Part shown: positions 7,953 through 15,298 of the stretch, one piece after another | Position numbering within the stretch: the stretch's first letter is position 1 | Layout: every line of letters starts with the position of its first letter | DNA from: CAYIHX01 sp964363305 | Lineage (GTDB): Bacteria; Bdellovibrionota; UBA1018 | Reading direction: 5' to 3' | NCBI GenBank assembly: GCA_964363305.1 | Contig: CAYIHX010000040.1 | Coordinates: 1 to 32,157 of the forward strand | Length of the DNA stretch: 32,157 nt | The notes under the pieces: generated by a model | The model's input: only the letters and a program-made list of their open reading frames with translations | Database searches by the model: none | Told to the model about the DNA's origin: nothing | Program-made: the position numbers and the translations under genes

Positions 7953-9240
7953 ACCGGCTTGAGCCGAGTCCAAGGGCCAGGAGTTCCTTGATCTTGTCCC
8001 GTACTTGACGGTCCGCAGTCAGCTCTTGGACTCGCAGGAGCTTGGCTTGGATGAATCTTCCCATCTCCCGACCTCTCTCCAAGAGTGTGTGGACCGGAAG
8101 GCTCTGAACCAGCCGGAGGAGTTGCTGTTCCTCGGCATCGGTGAACACCTCGATTCGACCGACCATCGTGCGAATCAGCTCGTCGGGTCGTGGGGTGATC
8201 TGCATGGGGAGCAGGGTCTCGGTTTCCTCAGGCGAAAGAATATAGAGGACCCTCATGCCTGGCGTACGGAAGTAACTCTTTTTCCAGGTGTTGGTCATGG
8301 CCCGAGACTCATCGCTAGAGAGGCCCGTGGCTTCGAGCGCGTCAGTGAGGAGTGCTTCAGCCCGAGGATGAAAAACGTCGTCCGTCTCGGGAGTCACTTC
8401 ACGGATTCTCCGCACCTGCTCCTCGGTGATCCGCAGGGATTGTCCCGCGAAGATCGGGCCGAGCGGTTCGATCTTTCCATGCGCGCCATTGGAGTAGATC
8501 AGAAAGGCGGCAGGAACAAGATGCTCGCCCCGGTTCTCGATGCGCAGCTCCTGCTCCTTTGAGGTCACTCGCACCACCGTGTCGAAACGTCCGAGGCCCC
8601 GGTAGAAGATGAATTTTTCCGCCTCATTCCGTTGGTTGCGAATCACATTCGATCGCACGTCCCGGGCTGGGGAATAGATGTTGGAAACCTCAACGAAGGG
8701 GATCGGCACGGGGGTTTTAAGCACGGTGATATCAAACGTCATCGTTCCATTTTTCAATCCTGTCGCCTTTCCGACCGAGGGGGAGAAGCTCGTCGGCGCG
8801 GGGAAGTACTGACCGAATACTCCGCCTGGAAAATCGACTCTGATTTGAGCCGAAATTTCTCGATCTGAATAGAAGTAGAGAACCGGGGTTTCCATTTTTT
8901 GGGTGACCGCGAACTCTGTTCCGGGTTGAGGCTGAAACTCGAATCCTTTCGTGGGCTGAGGCCGGGGAACCGCGCTCTGCTCGGGGCAGACGCAGCGGGG
9001 GTTGCTCCAGGCATCTCGCAGTTGGCAAGGCGGCGCGCAGGCTGGAAAGTGAGTGTCGTTCGATTCAGCCCGGGAATGAACAAAGGGTGGCAGCGGGTCG
9101 TCTTCGATCTCGAGTCCCTCCACGACCTGACCGTCCGAGCCTTGCAGGGACGTGAAAGTGCCCCACTCGTGGGCTTTGAAATCTGCCTGCGCCAGGGTGG
9201 CCATGAGTAACAGGGCGGGAACTAGTTTTCTTGGGTTCAT
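7951..9240 (-). CDS. Exported protein of unknown function with HEWGTFTS motif
   Basis: 429 residues with a signal peptide (MNPRKLVPALLLMATLAQA, cleavage about 19/20), so periplasmic or beyond. The mature protein opens with FKAHEWGTFTSLQG and continues with LPPFVHSR, a Cys-rich loop (CAPPC at about 69-73 and CVC), KMETPVLYFYSD and FPGGVFGQYFPAP. The HEWGTFTS opening recurs in exported proteins of unknown function in several phyla, as far as I recall. No catalytic motif is evident. The second half is beta-rich, then helical and charged toward the C-terminus. A good ribosome-binding site (AAGGAGG) precedes the ATG. It is divergent from the LysR gene with only a short gap between them, which makes it a candidate LysR target. 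Confidence 0.85.
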   Translation of the reverse strand: MNPRKLVPALLLMATLAQADFKAHEWGTFTSLQGSDGQVVEGLEIEDDPLPPFVHSRAESNDTHFPACAPPCQLRDAWSNPRCVCPEQSAVPRPQPTKGFEFQPQPGTEFAVTQKMETPVLYFYSDREISAQIRVDFPGGVFGQYFPAPTSFSPSVGKATGLKNGTMTFDITVLKTPVPIPFVEVSNIYSPARDVRSNVIRNQRNEAEKFIFYRGLGRFDTVVRVTSKEQELRIENRGEHLVPAAFLIYSNGAHGKIEPLGPIFAGQSLRITEEQVRRIREVTPETDDVFHPRAEALLTDALEATGLSSDESRAMTNTWKKSYFRTPGMRVLYILSPEETETLLPMQITPRPDELIRTMVGRIEVFTDAEEQQLLRLVQSLPVHTLLERGREMGRFIQAKLLRVQELTADRQVRDKIKELLALGLGSSR

Positions 9241-9320
9241 TTTGAACGCCTCCTTGTCTCTATTGAGTAAGCATTGAGATTGATAAAAACGAGTAAATGA
9301 AGGTACATGATTGTAAACTT

Positions 9321-10202
9321 ATGGACCTCAATCGTCTCAAGCATTTCACGACCATTGCCCGCACCGGAAGTGTCCGAAAAGCGGCGGAACTCCTCCGGCT
9401 GTCGCCGCCCGCCCTCTCGAAGTCGACGCGACTATTGGAGGAGGAGCTGGGTGTGAAGCTGGTGAACCGCGCGGGCCGAAATATCGTTCTCACGGACGCG
9501 GGACGAGTGCTGGCCGAGCGCGCCCAGGTGCTTCTGCATTCGGCTGATGAGTTACGAGCCGAGATGGAGACCGGTGCTTTGCGTGAGCGAGTCGTTCGCA
9601 TCGCGACCTTTGAGGTATTCTCCACTCATTTTTTGAAATTTCTTGCTGGCCCGTTCTGGGACGTCACGCCGTTTTCGTTGTATGAAGTCATACCGGGTGA
9701 ATTAGAGAGAGCGCTGGTCGAAAGGAAAGCCGACTACGGGATCACGTACCAGCCCGTGCCTCATCCCGAGCTGGAACATGTATTGCTGACTTCCCTGGAG
9801 ATGGGTGTCTTCGTGCGCGCGGATGCGTTTCTTGGCCTGAGACAGTCAGACCTCCCCTTTGTCACTCCGAGCGCTCCGATTCACGGCAGCCCGAACCGGG
9901 TGCGGGGTTTGGATGGCTGGCCAGACGACGCTTATCCTCGGAAAATTCGTTACCAGGTCACTTTGATGGAAAGCGCGCTCGAGCTCTGTCGTCAGGGCAA
10001 AGCCGCCGGCTATTTTCCAACCTTCATTATTGCGGAGCATAATCGAAAACATCGCGCCATGTATCGTTTGGCGAGACGTCCTTCGGTGTATCCGGGGCGC
10101 GTTTGTAAAACCGATCTGTATCTGGCGCGCAGAAAGGCCTCCGTTGAAGATCGAGCGTTTCGGGAGCTTGCGAAGTCTCTCCGGAGACTCCGGGGTCTTT
10201 GA
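9321..10202 (+). CDS. LysR-type transcriptional regulator
   Basis: 293 residues from the ATG at 9321 (MDLNRLKHF). An in-frame ATG at 9297 would add eight residues; 9321 fits the usual LysR N-terminus, but neither start has a convincing ribosome-binding site. The winged helix-turn-helix spans about residues 1-60 (FTTIARTGSVRKAAELLRLSPPALSKSTRLLEEELGVKLVNR), and LTDAG marks its end. The rest is the periplasmic-binding-like effector domain, here atypical in sequence, with little to predict the ligand. LysR proteins commonly control a divergent gene and themselves; here the candidates are the exported protein at 7951-9240 and the DoxX-like gene 81 bases downstream. ATTGAG occurs twice, 11 bases apart (9262-9267, 9273-9278), in the divergent gap, which could be part of an operator. 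Confidence 0.9.
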   Translation: MDLNRLKHFTTIARTGSVRKAAELLRLSPPALSKSTRLLEEELGVKLVNRAGRNIVLTDAGRVLAERAQVLLHSADELRAEMETGALRERVVRIATFEVFSTHFLKFLAGPFWDVTPFSLYEVIPGELERALVERKADYGITYQPVPHPELEHVLLTSLEMGVFVRADAFLGLRQSDLPFVTPSAPIHGSPNRVRGLDGWPDDAYPRKIRYQVTLMESALELCRQGKAAGYFPTFIIAEHNRKHRAMYRLARRPSVYPGRVCKTDLYLARRKASVEDRAFRELAKSLRRLRGL

Positions 10203-10283
10203 AATAGGTGGGTTTCATTTTTGGCTGGGAAAACGATGATGAATCCGATTATCTTTAGGTTCATACAAGGAGAATCTTCGTCT

Positions 10284-10679
10284 ATGAAAACTGCAATTAT
10301 TGTCGTGCGTACACTTCTCGGTCTTGTTTATTTTGTTTTCGGTTTGAACGGGTTCCTCCAGTTCATGCCCATGCCGCCCATGCCGGAGGGAGCCGGTGCG
10401 TTTTTGGGAGGGCTCATGAGCGCAAGCTACTTCTTCCCCGTGCTGAAGCTGACCGAGACGTTGGGTGGGCTCGTCCTTCTGACCGGCCGGTTTACGCCGA
10501 TCGCTTTGATTGTTTTGGCTCCAGTCACCGTGCAGATTTTCTTGTTTCACCTCTTCCTGACTCCGATGAGCCAGGTCGCGATGCCCCTCATCATGGTGTT
10601 GTTGCATGCATTCTTGGGCTGGGCGTATTTCCCGGCCTTTGCTGGACTCTTTAAGGCCAATTCAAAAGTCCGCGCTTAA
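10284..10679 (+). CDS. DoxX-like integral membrane protein
   Basis: 131 residues, four predicted membrane helices (about 4-24, 50-68, 72-92 and 98-118). Sequence features such as VRTLLGLVYFVFGLNGFLQF and the ETLGGLVLLTGRFTPIAL segment fit the DoxX/DoxD-like family, whose members are small inner-membrane proteins with mostly unknown, sometimes thiol-redox-linked roles. The frame opens at 10221, but AAGGAGA at 10267-10273 sets the start at 10284. It lies just downstream of the LysR gene in the same direction, so it may be its target. A REP-like hairpin follows its stop. Confidence 0.82.
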   Translation: MKTAIIVVRTLLGLVYFVFGLNGFLQFMPMPPMPEGAGAFLGGLMSASYFFPVLKLTETLGGLVLLTGRFTPIALIVLAPVTVQIFLFHLFLTPMSQVAMPLIMVLLHAFLGWAYFPAFAGLFKANSKVRA

Positions 10680-10685
10680 TACTGA

Positions 10686-10719
10686 GCCTGGCACCGATTA
10701 GTATCGGTGCCAGGCACCG
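10686..10719. repeat. REP-like palindromic hairpin, GGTGCCAGGCACC type
   Basis: GCCTGGCACCGAT (10686-10698) and ATCGGTGCCAGGC (10703-10715) form a perfect 13-bp stem with a four-base loop. The right arm also holds the smaller palindrome GGTGCCAGGCACC (10707-10719). It sits 6 bases after the DoxX-like stop and 7 bases before the next ATG. No T tract follows, so a simple intrinsic terminator is less likely than a REP-type extragenic palindrome. Its CAGGC core recurs at 25550 and 26457. Confidence 0.75.
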
Positions 10720-10726
10720 CAAAATT

Positions 10727-11488
10727 ATGAAAATATTTATCTCGTTTGCGCTGTTGATGGGCTCCCTCTCTGTTTCTGTGAATGGAGCCTGGGCCGCTAA
10801 ACCCAAGTATGGTCCGGAGGGACGGCCGATTGCGGTTCCGCTCTCCGCAGACTCCTCCTATTTTAGAAAAGCCGCCGCCCCTGATTTTTGGCGGCTGATA
10901 CCGTTCTATCAGGCGCAGTTCAACGGCGCGGCCTGTTCAGTGGCGAGCGTGGTGAATCTGCTGAACGCCATTCGGGGAAGTCAGGGCTTGACCAGCGATG
11001 ACGGCTTGGTGACTCAAGAGGGAATTCTCAAGAAGGTCGATGCCGAATATTGGGCCGAACGGATGTCGAAGCTGGGTTGGATGGGGAAGCACGGGTTGAC
11101 CTTGCCGCTTCTGGGAAAGGTCGTGGAAGCGGCTCTCCGGCAGTATGGGCTGACTCAGTATGAGGTCAAAGTCGTGCATGTGGATTCCGCTGATCCGGCG
11201 CAACTCAAAAGTTTGAGAGCAGCTCTTCGCGCGAACGAAAAATCAGCGGATGATTTCATCATCGCTAATTTTCTCCAGTCGGGCTTTACGGCTGATTCAG
11301 ATGCCGGTCATATTTCTCCGGTGGGCGCGTATGACGCTGCGAACGATCGAGTGTTGATTCTCGATACCGACCGGGAGTGGTATGAGCCCTACTGGGGATC
11401 GGTCGAGGCTTTTGCAAAAGGCATGGCTACTCTTGATAGCGAGTCGAAGGCCCCTCGCGGGTATGTGTGGGTGAAGAAGAAGGGTTGA
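10727..11488 (+). CDS. Exported phytochelatin synthase family protein (papain-like)
   Basis: 253 residues: a signal peptide (cleavage near AWA/AK, 23/24) and one phytochelatin-synthase catalytic domain. The Cys-His-Asp triad is readable: Cys70 in FNGAACSVASVVNLLNA, His195 in GHISPVGAYDAANDRV, Asp213 in LILDTDREWYEPYW. Plant enzymes join gamma-Glu-Cys units from glutathione to make metal-binding phytochelatins. Half-length bacterial homologues such as the Nostoc one mainly hydrolyse glutathione to gamma-Glu-Cys. This copy is half-length and exported, so a periplasmic peptidase on glutathione or another thiol peptide is more likely than metal detoxification. No metal-resistance gene is adjacent. 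It ends 7 bases from the convergent ATPase gene. Confidence 0.88.
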   Translation: MKIFISFALLMGSLSVSVNGAWAAKPKYGPEGRPIAVPLSADSSYFRKAAAPDFWRLIPFYQAQFNGAACSVASVVNLLNAIRGSQGLTSDDGLVTQEGILKKVDAEYWAERMSKLGWMGKHGLTLPLLGKVVEAALRQYGLTQYEVKVVHVDSADPAQLKSLRAALRANEKSADDFIIANFLQSGFTADSDAGHISPVGAYDAANDRVLILDTDREWYEPYWGSVEAFAKGMATLDSESKAPRGYVWVKKKG

Positions 11489-11495
11489 GTTGTAT

Positions 11496-12698
11496 TCAGT
11501 GTTGACCGGTCATGAGGCCGGACAGCAGATGGGCGGAGTCGAGGGTCCATTTGCCTTCGCCGACTCGCTTCGTCTTCGCGGTTTGGCAGACGAGGAAGGT
11601 TGGAATCCCGAATCGGTCGGCATAATAGTGCAGCGACGCAGGCCAGGCTTGCTCACTGAGCTTTGCTTCAAAAAGCGCGATGGGCTTAAGGTCTTTCACG
11701 ATGACGAAATCGATCTCTCGACGATCCTGGTCTCGCAGGTAGCAAAGTTCGTGGCGGCCATGTCCCAGGTCGGAGAGCCACGAGCAATAGGCGCCGAGCT
11801 GAACCGCGAGGTAGTTTTCAAATCGGGACGCCGCATCCTCGCAAAACGCCCACTGGTAAAAGTAGTACTTTTGTTCTTTTTTAACTGCTCGCGCTACCGA
11901 TCGGTGGTGGGGCTTGAGCGAAAAACTGAAATAGAGGGTATTGAGGAGCTTCAGCCATGAATTCACGGCGACGGGGCTGACGTCTAGATCTTCACAGAGA
12001 CTCTTCACCGAGAGAGGAGACATGATTCGAGTGGGAAGCAGGCGTGCCAGAAGCTCGAGTTTATCCAAGAGTTCGACTGCCGAAAAGTCGCGAACGTCTT
12101 CTCTGACCAGTCGATCGATGTAGAGGTCACACCATTTACGGAGTCGTTGATCGCTTCCCGCGATGAGAGGAGCGGGGAATCCGCCGAGGCGAACGAGATC
12201 AAGATCGGGCGAGGCTCGGCTCTGGGGCGTCCAATTTCTCCAGTCGCGGGGTGAGAAGTGAGTTAAGGAGAAGTTCTTTTCAATGCCCGTGACCTCGTCA
12301 TAGGTGATCGGCCAGAGGTGATAGGAGTCGTAACGCCCCTGGAGGCTATCTCCTCCCTTTTGGTAGGTATCGAGTCTTCCTGATCCGGTGACCAGAAAAG
12401 ACTCCTTGCGCTCAGGAGAGTCATAATAGCCTTTCAAAAGCTTTTTCCAGTCCCGGCGTTTGTGAACTTCGTCGAACACATGCCATTTTTTCTCTGAGCG
12501 AAAGAAATAGGGATCCTTTAGGAATGATTTTCTGACTTCTGGGGTGTCCCAGTTAAAATAAGAGTCACAAAGCTGCCGCACGAGATGAGTTTTTCCCGCC
12601 TGACGTGGGCCAGAGAGAAAAATCATGGGCGTATCCTCTGCCGTGGGCGCCATGAGTTCTTTGAGCCTAATGGTTAGGATTCGATCTAGAATGACCAC
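11496..12698 (-). CDS. AAA ATPase with DUF4143 domain
   Basis: 400 residues. N-terminal AAA module: Walker A GPRQAGKT (about residues 30-37), Walker B WHVFDEVHK, sensor strand FLVTGSGRLDTY, then LQGRYDSYHLWPITYDEV. The C-terminal half is the DUF4143 domain with a nuclease-like tail, including FVIVKDLKPIALFEAKLS (compare the D-ExK motif of restriction-type folds: REIDFVIV...EAKL). The intact EAK and Asp suggest, but do not prove, a metal-binding site. The family (COG1373) is common and of unknown function, often patchily distributed. The start is GTG with no ribosome-binding site; a tandem repeat and a candidate promoter lie directly before it. A decayed relative occupies 2591-3780. Confidence 0.9.
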   Translation of the reverse strand: MVILDRILTIRLKELMAPTAEDTPMIFLSGPRQAGKTHLVRQLCDSYFNWDTPEVRKSFLKDPYFFRSEKKWHVFDEVHKRRDWKKLLKGYYDSPERKESFLVTGSGRLDTYQKGGDSLQGRYDSYHLWPITYDEVTGIEKNFSLTHFSPRDWRNWTPQSRASPDLDLVRLGGFPAPLIAGSDQRLRKWCDLYIDRLVREDVRDFSAVELLDKLELLARLLPTRIMSPLSVKSLCEDLDVSPVAVNSWLKLLNTLYFSFSLKPHHRSVARAVKKEQKYYFYQWAFCEDAASRFENYLAVQLGAYCSWLSDLGHGRHELCYLRDQDRREIDFVIVKDLKPIALFEAKLSEQAWPASLHYYADRFGIPTFLVCQTAKTKRVGEGKWTLDSAHLLSGLMTGQH

Positions 12699-12699
12699 C

Positions 12700-12763
12700 G
12701 TGAAAGTAATGTTAACATCATTTTTACGCGCGTCAAAGTAATATCAACATCATTTTTACGCGC
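12700..12763. repeat. Tandem 32-bp direct repeat upstream of the AAA ATPase
   Basis: Two adjoining 32-base units (12700-12731 and 12732-12763) match at 29 of 32 positions; the differences are at unit positions 3, 12 and 14. Unit 1 contains the perfect palindrome ATGTTAACAT (12709-12718); in unit 2 the same place reads ATATCAACAT and the symmetry is lost. Unit 2 also contains the stop codon of the upstream 77-aa gene (12756-12758), and unit 1 ends against the GTG of the ATPase. The position suggests a paired operator site. Confidence 0.85.
12708..12736 (-). promoter_or_regulatory. Candidate promoter of the AAA ATPase, overlapped by the tandem repeat
   Basis: On the minus strand TTGACG (12736-12731) and AACATT (12713-12708) are 17 bases apart. 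The -10 box ends 9 bases before the GTG start at 12698, so the transcript would be leaderless or nearly so. The -10 lies in the palindromic part of repeat unit 1, so a protein bound there would block the promoter. The -10 match is only moderate. Confidence 0.35.
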
Positions 12764-12989
12764 TCGGGCCGAGGAAATTGAATACCGTCGGATTGCCGAA
12801 TGCCACTTGGCACGCGTCGTAGAGACCCTGGTGCTGAGGGTTCTTTTTTATCAAATCCTCAGAGAGAAAGAGGGAAGTGGGCGTCCCGGAGGCGTCCTTC
12901 CATTCGAGGGCGAACTGCTCTCCGACGCCTGAACTGTAAAGGCGGGTGACTTGGATTGTTTTTCCTTCCCAACGAATCGTCCTCTTCAT
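12756..12989 (-). CDS. Small protein of unknown function (77 aa)
   Basis: 77 residues from ATG at 12989 (MKRTIRWEGKTIQVTRLY). The frame is open further upstream, but that would run through the divergent peptidase gene, so this start is preferred. The protein looks like a small soluble mixed fold: a beta-rich N-terminal half (WEGKTIQVTRLYSSGVGEQFALEW) and a helical end (DLIKKNPQHQGLYDACQVAF). I do not recognise the family. It lies 57 bases upstream of the AAA ATPase on the same strand, with its stop codon inside the tandem repeat. The divergent gap to the peptidase gene is only 30 bases. It may be a companion of the ATPase or merely a neighbour. Confidence 0.6.
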   Translation of the reverse strand: MKRTIRWEGKTIQVTRLYSSGVGEQFALEWKDASGTPTSLFLSEDLIKKNPQHQGLYDACQVAFGNPTVFNFLGPSA

Positions 12990-13019
12990 GGGCTCGAGTG
13001 TACATGATAAGTCAAGGGT

Positions 13020-13694
13020 ATGAAAAGCGCTCTCTCCGTGTCGGTCATGGGTCATACCGCGAACGGATTGCCGATTCCGGCTTATCGTTGGGAAGGTGGT
13101 GGCCCAGAGGTATTGGTTCTCGGGGGCGTGCACGGGGATGAGGGGGAGGGCGTCGTGTGCGCGCATGGGCTGCTCGATCATTTTCTTCTCCAGGGGATGA
13201 GCATTAAGGTTAATCTGACGCTCGTGCCGGCTTTCAATCTAGATGGGGTCGTGGCCAAGAGTCGATTGAACGGAAATCAAGTCGATCTCAATCGAAATCT
13301 GCCGACGCGGGATTGGAGCCCGCAGGCCTTCAACGAACGTTATCCGCCTGGCGCGCATGCGAACAGCGAGCCGGAGAACCAGGCGCTCACCCGATGGCTC
13401 GAGCAGGTGGTGCCCAGGTTCATCATTAGTCTTCATTCTTGGAAGCCGATGCTCAACGTCAACGGAAAGTGTCACGCCGAGGCCGATGCGATGCGGGCTT
13501 TGACCGGCTACGAGATCGTCGAGACGATCGGCTATCCCACGCCCGGATCACTCGGCACCTATGCCGGAATCGAGCGGGACATGCCCACGTTGACTTATGA
13601 GATCGAGCGCGGACAGTCTCCGCGAGACGTCTTGAAAATACATGTGCCGTCTTGTTTGGCGGCGCTGAAAGTGGCCGAAGGGAGATCAGTATGA
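13020..13694 (+). CDS. mpaA: MpaA-like murein peptide amidase (M14 zinc peptidase)
   Basis: 224 residues, no signal peptide, so cytoplasmic. M14 zinc site: His38 and Glu41 in GGVHGDEGEG, His139 in FIISLHSWK; catalytic Glu194 in LTYEIERG. Further landmarks match E. coli MpaA in order: NLDG, NGNQVDLNRNLPTRDW, NSEPENQALTRW and ETIGYPTPGSLGTY. MpaA cleaves the gamma-D-Glu-mDAP bond of the recycled murein tripeptide, releasing diaminopimelate. The stop overlaps the ATG of dapD in an ATGA junction, which places a recycling enzyme directly with a diaminopimelate synthesis enzyme. Some M14-fold enzymes (AstE, aspartoacylase) instead remove succinyl or acyl groups, so a desuccinylase role is a minor alternative. 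Confidence 0.85.
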   Translation: MKSALSVSVMGHTANGLPIPAYRWEGGGPEVLVLGGVHGDEGEGVVCAHGLLDHFLLQGMSIKVNLTLVPAFNLDGVVAKSRLNGNQVDLNRNLPTRDWSPQAFNERYPPGAHANSEPENQALTRWLEQVVPRFIISLHSWKPMLNVNGKCHAEADAMRALTGYEIVETIGYPTPGSLGTYAGIERDMPTLTYEIERGQSPRDVLKIHVPSCLAALKVAEGRSV

Positions 13695-14506
13695 GCGATT
13701 TCAGAGAGATCATTGAGGCCGCATTCGAGGGGAAGCTGAAGCACGACGAGTCGGCCGTGATTCGAGCCGTCGCGCAAACGATGGGCGCCCTCGATCAGGG
13801 CAAACTCCGCGTATGTGTTCGGGACGGAGATGCCTGGCGCACTCAGGAGTGGCTGAAAAAAGCGATCCTTCTTTATTTTCGCCAGCAGAAGTCGGTTGCG
13901 AGCGAGGCCGGTGATCTAAAGTTCTTTGACAAAATTCCGGTGAAGCAGTGGGACGGCACCGAAGGCGTACGTGTGGTGCCGCCTGCGGTGGTACGGCAGG
14001 GGGCCTTTATCGAGTCCGGTGCGATTCTCATGCCGAGTTACGTGAATATCGGCGCTTACGTGGGGGCCGGCACGATGGTCGATACTTGGGCGACGGTCGG
14101 TTCTTGCGCGCAGATCGGGAAGAATGTTCATCTTTCAGGGGGCGTTGGAATCGGTGGGGTCCTGGAGCCGGTGCAGGCGTCGCCCGTGATCATCGAGGAC
14201 CATGCGTTCATCGGGAGCCGCTGCATTGTAGTCGAGGGAGTCCTTGTGGAGGAGGGCGCAGTGCTCGGCGCTGGAGTAGTGCTGACCGCGAGCACGAAGA
14301 TCTTCGACGTCACCGGTGTGGCCGTGCGCGAGCTCAAGGGGCGAGTACCCAGGAACTCAGTCGTGATTCCCGGCACCACGAATAAGATCTTTCCCTCTGG
14401 CTCTTTCGGTGTGCCTTGCGCGTTGATCATCGGAACGCGAAGCGCACAAACGGACAAGAAAACTTCTCTTACCGCGGCGCTTCGGGATTACGACGTTTCC
14501 GTTTAA
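13691..14506 (+). CDS. dapD: 2,3,4,5-tetrahydropyridine-2,6-dicarboxylate N-succinyltransferase
   Basis: 271 residues, close to the usual 274. DapD transfers succinyl from succinyl-CoA to tetrahydrodipicolinate in the succinylase branch of lysine and diaminopimelate synthesis. The N-terminal helical part (EWLKKAILLYFRQQ, KFFDKIPVKQW) leads to a left-handed beta-helix of hexapeptide repeats (GAFIESGAILMPSYVNIGAYVGAGTMVDTW and on), with the family blocks HLSGGVGIGGVLEP and ENHAFIG-type EDHAFIGSRC. The ATG overlaps the upstream TGA (ATGA), with AAGGGAG (13678-13684) as ribosome-binding site. Its last 38 bases overlap the convergent truC gene. No other dap gene lies in the window. Confidence 0.95.
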   Translation: MSDFREIIEAAFEGKLKHDESAVIRAVAQTMGALDQGKLRVCVRDGDAWRTQEWLKKAILLYFRQQKSVASEAGDLKFFDKIPVKQWDGTEGVRVVPPAVVRQGAFIESGAILMPSYVNIGAYVGAGTMVDTWATVGSCAQIGKNVHLSGGVGIGGVLEPVQASPVIIEDHAFIGSRCIVVEGVLVEEGAVLGAGVVLTASTKIFDVTGVAVRELKGRVPRNSVVIPGTTNKIFPSGSFGVPCALIIGTRSAQTDKKTSLTAALRDYDVSV

Positions 14507-15209
14507 ACGAGGTGCCCGGGTGCAGTGGGCAGACGCCGAAGAGGTCAAAGACCTGATGCCAGGGTGAGGTCCAGCGGCTGGTCAGGACGATGGGGTTCCC
14601 GGTCGTCGGGTTCAGGAGTTCGAGCTGGTAGGCTTTTAGCAGCAGGCCGGGGATGCCGGTGGCCTTCGCGAAGGCGCGGTTCTGCTTGGAGTCGCCGTGA
14701 ATCGCGTCGCCGATGAGAGGATGTGAAATTCCGGTCAGATGTCGGCGGATCTGATGATAGCGTCCGGTCTTGGGCTCGCATCGCGCCAACGTGAATCGTG
14801 AGGTGGCAAAATCCGGACGAGAGGCGAAGGGCAGTTCTACATGCGAGAGGGGTGTCACTAAGGTCTCCGATGCCTTGCCCTCATCGAGTTCGCGATCGAG
14901 AAGCGTGGCCTCTTCGATCCAGCCGCGGACGACCGTGTAATACGTTTTCCGAGCGGTACGGTTTTGAAATTGGCCGGCGAGACTGCCCGCCGCTTCCGAG
15001 TTCAAAGCGAAGACGAGGACCCCCGAGGTGGGGCGGTCGAGCCGGTGGACGGGAAATACCATTTGGCCGAGCTGCTCGCGGACGAGCGCCATGGCGTTTT
15101 CCTCATGTCGAATACGATGAGGAGAGTCGACCGGCGGGTGCACGTGGATGCCGGCCGGCTTATCGACGGCAAGCCAGTTTTCGTCCTGGTGAAGAATACG
15201 GAGTTGCAT
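14469..15209 (-). CDS. truC: tRNA pseudouridine(65) synthase, TruC-like (RluA family)
   Basis: 246 residues, an RluA-type pseudouridine synthase without an S4 domain. The catalytic Asp58 lies in VHRLDRPTSGVLVFAL. Other landmarks: WLAVDKPAGIHVH at the N-terminus, YTVVRGW, EPKTGRYHQIRRHLTGISHPLIGDAIHGD and LLLKAYQLEL. The order and spacing match E. coli TruC, which modifies U65 of certain tRNAs; the RluA family otherwise acts on rRNA, so the target is inferred. A basic tail (FKRKRRNPEAPR) extends past the usual end and is encoded inside the overlap with dapD. The Hpt gene is 89 bases upstream on the same strand. Confidence 0.85.
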   Translation of the reverse strand: MQLRILHQDENWLAVDKPAGIHVHPPVDSPHRIRHEENAMALVREQLGQMVFPVHRLDRPTSGVLVFALNSEAAGSLAGQFQNRTARKTYYTVVRGWIEEATLLDRELDEGKASETLVTPLSHVELPFASRPDFATSRFTLARCEPKTGRYHQIRRHLTGISHPLIGDAIHGDSKQNRAFAKATGIPGLLLKAYQLELLNPTTGNPIVLTSRWTSPWHQVFDLFGVCPLHPGTSFKRKRRNPEAPR

Positions 15210-15298
15210 GATTCACCGCCTCCGATGGACTTGATGCTCCTTCCCATGGCATTGAGCAAGGTGAGTTTTTTCCGGAGTGGTTGCCTGCTTCCACCAGT

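Noticed and set aside
10686..10719. Simple intrinsic terminator of the DoxX-like gene
   Set aside because: The stem is strong but no T tract follows, and the same core occurs elsewhere in the window, so a REP-like repeat fits better; it may still slow or end transcription.
12990..13181. N-terminal extension of the 77-aa protein to 13181
   Set aside because: It would lie wholly inside and opposite the MpaA-like gene, and the extra residues look like random antisense translation.
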